From assembly GCA_013339765.2 (NCBI GenBank), contig CM023449.1, forward strand, positions 223,271,992 to 223,335,991: DNA of 64,000 bases. The letters run 5' to 3'. The translations under genes were made by a program, and so were the position numbers. Within the stretch, counting starts at the first letter, position 1. Each line of letters opens with the position of its first letter. The stretch is from Haemaphysalis longicornis. Lineage: Eukaryota > Arthropoda > Arachnida > Ixodida > Ixodidae. This document shows positions 59,133 through 64,000 of this stretch, piece after piece. A model generated the notes under the pieces. The model was not told the DNA's origin, did no database searches, and saw nothing but the letters and a program-made list of their open reading frames with translations.

Positions 59133-60304
59133 TTAAAATTGTAAGCTGAAGAGCAAAACGAGAGAGGAAGAAGAAACACAAAAGTTGCCTTTCGACATCT
59201 CACTCAGGTCGTTTTCCTGCTGCTGGGGTCGCCTCCGTCTTCGCACACAAATCCAAGCGGTTCCCTCTGCCACCTCTCCCCCCCACTGCCTCTGTTCGCC
59301 GCTGTCCGACCACTTACACCACATACATCCCTGCTGGCGTCGTGCACGCCCACTCCCTGTCCACCTTTCGTCGTGCTGAACTAAGTGGGTGACGCCTTGC
59401 CTTTGTGTCGTTTCGGTGTCACACTCGGCCTCGTTTTGGTCGAAGGCCGCCGGACTTGTGTGGTCGCCTTCAGTCGTGGCTCCTCGGAGCTCGCAGAACC
59501 TGCACTCTGCGTGTTGTCCCTGGTGAGCTCCCAAGACCGCTTGCTCGTCGCCGCACCCGAACCTGTCGCCCCCTCATCTTCCATGTCCTCGCTCTCCACT
59601 GTCTCGTCCCTTGACTGCTCGTCGTCCTTCATTTCCGCCTCCTTCAACGCATTTGTTGTTTCGTCCATCTTCTCCTTGGGAGGCGCTATCTCAGCATGAC
59701 TGCCGTCTTCCGCCGGGGAAGTCCCCATCGTTGTCCCCACCCCTTGCGGCATCCTCAGCCTCGGCTTCGTCCATGACGAACGATGCCGTCGCCGTGTCCT
59801 GTGGTGAGCCGGCTACATTAGCGTAGGAAGGCACACACTGACTCTCGTCGTGGCCGAAGCGACGACGAAGAGCGCAGCGTGGCACTCTACACTCTCGCCT
59901 GATGTGTCCACTCCGATGGCAACGCAGGCAGAGGGGCGCTCGCCCGGGCACGACGACCAGGGCTTGCTCTCCGGCGACCCGTACTTGGTGCGGAATGTCG
60001 TCGACGGTGACTCCCGCTTTCAACCTGAGGGTGACCAGGCGTGTTGTCGACGACTGAGCGTTGCATCCTTGCACACGCCACCGGTCCTAGCCACGTCGCT
60101 TACCTTTCCGCAAGGCCCTAGGGCGGCCCGAACTTCGTCGTAAGGGACGTGGTGGAGCACCCAGTGGACCTTTAAGCGCAACTCCTGGTTCCTCGGGTCG
60201 ATGACGAGGCACCGACGGTCCTTCACTAGTAGTTTCCCCGGCGGCCACCAACTTTTTCGCACCTTCCGCATCATTGAACTGTAACCGCCCCACACATGGT
60301 TCAT
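59133..60304 (-). pseudogene. LINE ORF1 (CCHC nucleic-acid-binding protein), frameshifted
   Basis: The minus-strand frame 60020-60304 starts the domain ('SWWPPGKLLVKDRRCLVIDP', 'ELRLKVHWVLHHVPYDEV'). The frame 59691-60074 holds 'TLRLKAGVTVDDIPHQVRVA', then 'CLRCHRSGHIRREC' (CX2CX4HX4C knuckle) and 'CALRRRFGHDESQC' (a second knuckle with its first cysteines altered). An acidic, Glu/Asp-rich C-terminal tail follows at 59381-59752 with 'KRSWELTRDN'. Such ORF1 proteins bind LINE RNA. Frames change near 60050 and 59700, and the end is read in yet another frame. Confidence 0.8.
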
Positions 60305-60489
60305 CTGATATGCCCTCCCAACGAGATAACCTCGGGGAGCAAAGCCAAACGAACCAGCGTATCGCGGAAATCTTCAACCTTGTACGTCTTCCTTTGACGT
60401 CTGTGTGCAAAAAATTGTGTTGAGGGCAGATGGTCCAGATGGTATATGAGGCAGCATAACTCGATAATCCTGGGTATCGTTTGAAGAAA

Positions 60490-60760
60490 CAGCACACCTG
60501 TTACCGCGGGCCGAAGGGCCCGCCAAAACCGCTCCTTGGGCGGAGCCTGACATTATGCGACCGCTCCGCTCGGAAGCCGGAAGTAGAATCCTCGAGCCAC
60601 CAGCCCACTCGAAAACGGGCGGCGACAGATAGTGCACTCACCGAACACATCTGCGGGTTTACCCCCGCGTTCGCGCTGAATGCCACGTGATAGCGTCACG
60701 CGACCTCTCATGCCGGTGAGCGCTCCGCCCACTGCATGTGTAGCGGCCATGTTCGCGATT
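60490..60760 (-). other. GC-rich 5' region of the LINE (inferred 5' UTR)
   Basis: GC-rich sequence with GGGCCGAAGGGCCCGCC at about 60510-60526, just upstream of ORF1 on the minus strand. No ORF spans it. The assignment is by position only, and it may continue to about 60740. Confidence 0.4.
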
Positions 60761-60806
60761 TGTGCATGCGCTAGGAGTTAGTAAAATTAAAACAAGCTCA
60801 CACCAA

Positions 60807-60889
60807 TGCATGGCATCTCACTTCTCCGTCACTGCCGCCGATTTCGTCGTCTCCGTCGGTAGCGGCAGAGACGGAAGAGAAGTGAGATC
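60807..60889. repeat. inverted repeat (interrupted palindrome)
   Basis: ATCTCACTTCTCCGTCACTGCCGC is mirrored by GCGGCAGAGACGGAAGAGAAGTGAGAT (about 60863-60888) with two small indels and a 25-30-bp centre. The right arm contains the target site used by the retroposon at 60893. Confidence 0.75.
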
Positions 60890-60892
60890 GTC
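60880..60892. repeat. 13-bp target-site duplication, left
   Basis: AAGTGAGATCGTC, identical to 61046-61058. Confidence 0.9.
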
Positions 60893-61045
60893 AACAACAA
60901 CAACAACATTTATTGAAAGGGATAGCTCAAGGCCGCATAGGGAAGGGGAGGGAGAGGAGTTGAAGACCTCAATAGTGTCCCAACATGAAGGAGTCAAGAA
61001 CAGTGCGGATAAAGTCTGTGCGGATAAAGTCAGTGGGAATCTGTA
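60893..61045 (-). mobile_element. 153-bp retroposon insertion, minus strand
   Basis: Bounded by identical 13-bp repeats. Read on the minus strand it ends CCCTTTCAATAAATGTTGTTG, that is an AATAAA signal followed by a (TTG)n tail, right at the target duplication. Its 5' edge is truncated inside a short tandem (TGCGGATAAAGTC, twice at about 61003-61032). The family is not recognised. Confidence 0.85.
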
Positions 61046-61058
61046 AAGTGAGATCGTC
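61046..61058. repeat. 13-bp target-site duplication, right
   Basis: AAGTGAGATCGTC. Confidence 0.9.
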
Positions 61059-61194
61059 TAACACCAGGTTTGAGCTTCGTTTCATTTTTAACAGTTTCCC
61101 CTCATGTGCTTCACCAATACAACTCAACCAACCACCGTTCATGAATCATGCATTGAGTTAACCTTAGCAAAAAATATTTCTTTGAAGAGAGAGA

Positions 61195-61211
61195 GAGAGA
61201 GAGAGAGAGAA
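61195..61211. repeat. (GA)n microsatellite
   Basis: Alternating GA, about eight units. Confidence 0.85.
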
Positions 61212-61296
61212 GTAATAAAGGGTGTGGTTGAGTGCATTTCACTTGTAATTGGTTTCCCTCTTTGTAGAGCCACGTGTGTGAATACAAATTGTGGCG

Positions 61297-61345
61297 CTCA
61301 CAGAGTGGATTGGCGCCTTCACCTTCACAGAGTGGATTGGCGCGC
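61297..61345. repeat. 27-bp tandem duplication
   Basis: CACAGAGTGGATTGGCGC appears at about 61299-61316 and again at 61326-61343. Confidence 0.85.
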
Positions 61346-61541
61346 TTTTTTTGTCATGGCACAGAGCATTCCTCTCTGCCCGGGAGCGGTAAACGGCTTC
61401 CAAACCCACGATGAGCAACCCGCTGGGGTTCGCCAAGATATCCCTTACATTTAAAAGGCAGATCGAGGAATGTCGTTATTTATTTCATCACGGTTGCGCT
61501 CCTAGAGTTTAAGGAGACCGGCGTATCAGTGGAGCGAGCCG

Positions 61542-62090
61542 TGTGATACTGCATGACCCTTGGGTTGTGGAGTGCTGTGCCCGAGCGTCCGGCCCAAACC
61601 ACCCGCGGCAGGCGTTCCCCAACTTGAAGGCGCCGCAGAGTCGCCTCTTCTTCCCCCTTCTCAACGGCTGGGCCGAATCATGCCTCCGACGAACGGCCCG
61701 CGGGAGACATGCAGCGACATGCCAGGAGAAAGCGCCGCTGAATCGCCTGCCCTTTCCCGGTCGTAAATGTTCGGCTGACGCAACCGCTCCGCCTCCATTC
61801 GTCGGATTCAAACTTTGGCCAGCGAGAGACCTGATTGGAATGATTAAAACCGCTCGCGGCTGCAACGGACCCCCAGGGCATAAAACCAGCCCTGAAGCAC
61901 AGCGAGCGCGGCACTTTTGGGAGGCACCGAGTTGAGACGTGCTGGCGCCTTTGTGCGAACCATGTAACGCTCTTGTTACCCTTGTACATACTGCATATAA
62001 ATGTTGCTCAAACTATTCGTCGGCCCGAGAATTTCATCGCTCTGCTCTGCGGCGCGTCGATAGCGGACGGAGCAAGGCCATGTCGCAACA
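61542..62090 (+). mobile_element. Gypsy-type LTR (inferred limits)
   Basis: Upstream of a gag-like start lies a 549-bp segment that begins TGTGATACTGCATGACCC and ends TGTCGCAACA, consistent with TG...CA termini. TATAAA is at 61996-62001, about 90 bp before its end. No matching 3' LTR is in the window to fix the edges, so they are inferences from position. The plus-strand orientation follows from the gag. Confidence 0.55.
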
Positions 62091-62185
62091 CCGGTGACTG
62101 CGCTCGGATGGCCAGTCGCAACAGCGGTGGCTGAGCTGAGATGGCCCAGTCGCAACAGTGGATGGCAGCTGCGGATTGACCGGCA
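62079..62185 (+). repeat. three 34-bp tandem units at the LTR/leader junction
   Basis: The unit is GCCAGTCGCAACAGCGGTGG, then CTGAGCTGAGATG. Three versions follow each other at about 62078, 62112 and 62146, each with the GTCGCAACA word. The primer-binding site should be near 62091, but I cannot assign the tRNA. Confidence 0.7.
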
Positions 62186-62471
62186 ACGGCTGCTACTTAG
62201 TGTGGTAAGTGCGCTAACTTCGCTACCAGTTTACCAGGCTTCGCTAGCAAGGGTTATCGTAGTTTAGGGAATGGATGTGTGACGCACTGTGGAAGAAAGC
62301 TGATAGATTCAAGCCTAGAGAAAGTGTGTTGAAACCAGAGCTAGTGCCGATTGTGTAAAAAAAGCACTGTGGGGAATTACTTGCGCGTACCTTACTAGTA
62401 GCTGGATAGTATAGGAACGGAACAGCAAGGGAATTCTCACGTGGGCAAGCAGCAAGAGGCTAGTGTAAGCG

Positions 62472-62663
62472 ATGGAGGACCTTAAAGTGAAGGAGCTAAT
62501 CGAAATTTGTGAGGAGCTGGGCCTTCACTTACGCCATGCGAAACGGAAGCAGGGTATTCTTGAGGTCTTCCGGAAGGAGAACGTAACGGTAGAGGAAGTC
62601 AGTGAGGCCAAGGCGGAAATCAAAGAGCGCCGTGAGCGCGAGGAAGTCGAGAAAAAAAATTGG
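62472..62663 (+). pseudogene. Gypsy-like gag N-terminus, broken
   Basis: ATG at 62472 opens a frame that begins 'MEDLKVKELIEICEELGL' and continues with 'KRKQGILEVFRK', 'VSEAKAEIKERREREEVE' and 'KK'. This helix-loop-helix (SAP-like) start followed by a charged Glu/Arg coiled-coil region matches the gag start of tick Gypsy-type elements as I remember them. After residue 62-63 the resemblance ends and no capsid, zinc knuckle, protease or RT follows in the window, so the internal region was lost or disrupted by other DNA. LTR and leader lie upstream. Confidence 0.7.
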
Positions 62664-63330
62664 CCGCGTATCTGCTCCTTTCGTTGCAAATGCCGTCAAA
62701 AGACGATAGTCTTTATCGGCTTTTGCGAAGTAACTGCCTCCCTTCGCTTTCCCGCTCACATCTCATGTTGTTCCTCTTGCGTCGCGCTCCTCCCAAGGTA
62801 AAGACGCCAAAGGTTTGCCTAAATCATTTTAAATTTCCCGCGGTCCACTGCTTCAAACCGGGTGTCTCGATGCGAACGCTGCCGTGCGGCGAAGACGAGC
62901 GTGAATCGAGGCGCCCTACTTCAACGTTTATAGAACCGCGTTTCCCTACTCCACGTGCGTTGCAAGCAGAACGGGAAACCTATCTAGTGGAACCTTGCGT
63001 AACTGTTGCCGGTTGATTTCTTAAAATGGCGCCAGAAGCTATAGTGGCGCAGGCGACAGCAGGCGACGGCGGAGTGAATTCTCTTTCTGCAGTTAATGAA
63101 GTATTTCATTTCGTAAAAGTCAAGCATGTTTCATTTTTTATAAAGAAACACTGCAAATATCACTTGTGTATTGATTTGTTGTCTCATATTTGCGTAATGT
63201 CTTGTTCTTCTTCAACAATGTTTACAAGTATGAACATTACACCGGACATAGACGGGTAGATTTAGCTGTGACTATATAAGACTATTGCGCAGGCATTGTT
63301 TTGCTTTGGCCGGGTGGCTGAATCGAGTCA
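62664..63330. other. unassigned sequence after the broken gag
   Basis: A 118-codon frame at 62660-63016 overlaps the gag end in another frame and shows no domain. An ATG at 63026 lies in good context (TTAAAATGGCG) and opens a 77-codon frame. Neither is recognised. Confidence 0.35.
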
Positions 63331-63367
63331 CAGACAGACAGATGGACAGACAGACATACAGACAGAC
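63331..63367. repeat. (CAGA)n microsatellite, imperfect
   Basis: CAGA units with two substitutions. Confidence 0.85.
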
Positions 63368-63399
63368 CAAAATGTCTGGGTTTAAGTAGCCCAAGAAAG

Positions 63400-64000
63400 A
63401 CTATCGTCTTAAAAAAAAAAACACTGTGACCGCGAAGAGGCGAAAAGGCAGTAACGGAGAGAGCAAGCCGAAAGGAAAGAACAGCTCGAGTTTATGAGGC
63501 TAGAGTTGTGACTCCGGCGGTGCTCCGCGGCGTCCAGCGTGACTTTTCCAACGGTTCAGGCGAGTGGTCCGAGAATTCGGGACTAACTGCCGCCGTTCAT
63601 TGTTGAGTGGTCTGGGCCGTGGAGCGTCCCAGGACAAACTCCACCGCGCCCGTATTCTCAAGAAGAGAAATGGACCGGGAAGACTAGAAAGGCGTAGGCG
63701 CAGATGAGCCGCGCCGAAAGAAAGATTTCGAAACGCGTAAGCCGTCTGCGAGTAGTGGCCAGTGCATGACACTCCCGAGTTCGCAAGCGGGGAAACTCTC
63801 GCACAAAGTGACTCTTCCCCGGCGAGCAAGACACGAAAGGACGCCGAAAAGCGTAGCTCGAACTACGAGACGACGGAAAACTCTCGCGGTAGCCTAGTCG
63901 CGACGCCAGCGGCTGGAGGGGGTTGCATCAAACCTTTCGGTGGAAAAACACAGCCGACGCAGCCGGGCGAGACAAACTGTTTCCGATCAGCAGTTTCCGA
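63400..64000. other. CpG-rich segment, possible 5' exon or repeat
   Basis: From about 63420 the sequence is rich in CpG and purine-rich on the plus strand. A 109-codon minus-strand frame (63500-63829) has no domain. The segment is cut by the window end, and I cannot say whether it is a host promoter or repeat. Confidence 0.3.

Larger units (their letters stand above)
55640..60500 (-). mobile_element. near full-length Tx1/L1-like LINE, decayed
   Basis: Minus-strand pieces lie in the right order for an L1-superfamily LINE: ORF1 with CCHC knuckles (59.1-60.3 kb), then an APE-type endonuclease (58.4-59.1 kb), reverse transcriptase (56.85-58.24 kb) and the C-terminal region (55.68-56.85 kb). The order, the 'KSKTPGPDGLSAEFYKHF' word at the RT start and the endonuclease words all fit the Tx1/L1 group. 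Frameshifts and stops break every part. The GC-rich DNA at 60490-60740 may be its 5' UTR. Confidence 0.88.

Overview
The window looks like repeat-dense, gene-poor DNA of an arthropod, most likely a hard tick (Ixodidae). This rests on recalled family resemblance, not on a search. It carries tRNA-derived SINEs with the 'cccaggtg...ttaat...ggag' body and (TCAA)n tails that I associate with tick Ruka-like SINEs, several decayed RNase H-bearing LINE 3' ends, a Tx1/L1-like LINE, and a Gypsy-type LTR/gag start of the tick type. I see no complete, convincing host protein-coding gene. Nearly every ORF of 60-200 codons lacks recognisable domains and is best explained as chance. No real tRNA, rRNA, CRISPR or bacterial-type operon was found.

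Layout. 0-8 kb is mostly unassigned, with a tRNA-like SINE head (1.25 kb), a minus-strand retroposon end (3.4 kb) and a good SINE (6.6 kb). 8.07-8.84 kb is a LINE C-terminus with a (CTGT)n tail. 9.40-9.95 kb and 14.53-14.99 kb are opposite-facing copies of one repeat with short terminal inverted repeats, a TTGGA/TCCAA pentanucleotide tract and a TATA motif; a third, internally different copy lies at 27.37-27.91 kb. Between the first two are two fold-back hairpins (10.8 and 11.4 kb) and two LINE 3' ends (12.6-13.85 and 14.1-14.45 kb). 15.15-16.0 kb is a very degenerate tandem repeat. 21.6-22.6 kb is a 5'-truncated LINE bounded by an unusually long 68-bp direct repeat.

25-50 kb is largely unassigned, with retroposon tails, microsatellites, a pyrimidine-rich 540-bp tract (33.96 kb), an ACGT-rich block (34.6 kb), a palindrome (39.6 kb), a 343-bp long-inverted-repeat MITE (40.2 kb), a tRNA-like sequence between direct repeats (43 kb) and a second Ruka-like SINE (47.15 kb).

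50.275-53.139 kb is a 2.9-kb element with 16-bp inverted termini, a TTA target duplication (PIF/Harbinger-like) and repeated AACCGCGGTT-type subterminal motifs, but no transposase that I can see. Next to it is a 452-bp element with about 130-bp inverted arms (53.3 kb). 55.64-60.5 kb, minus strand, is a near full-length but frameshifted and stop-containing Tx1/L1-like LINE: CCHC ORF1, APE endonuclease, reverse transcriptase with YADD, C-terminal region. 60.88-61.06 kb is a small retroposon with a clear 13-bp target duplication. 61.54-62.66 kb is a Gypsy-like LTR, leader and broken gag start. The last kilobase is CpG-rich and could hold a host 5' exon, but I cannot prove it.

The parts do not form a pathway. 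The window is a record of successive transposon insertions.
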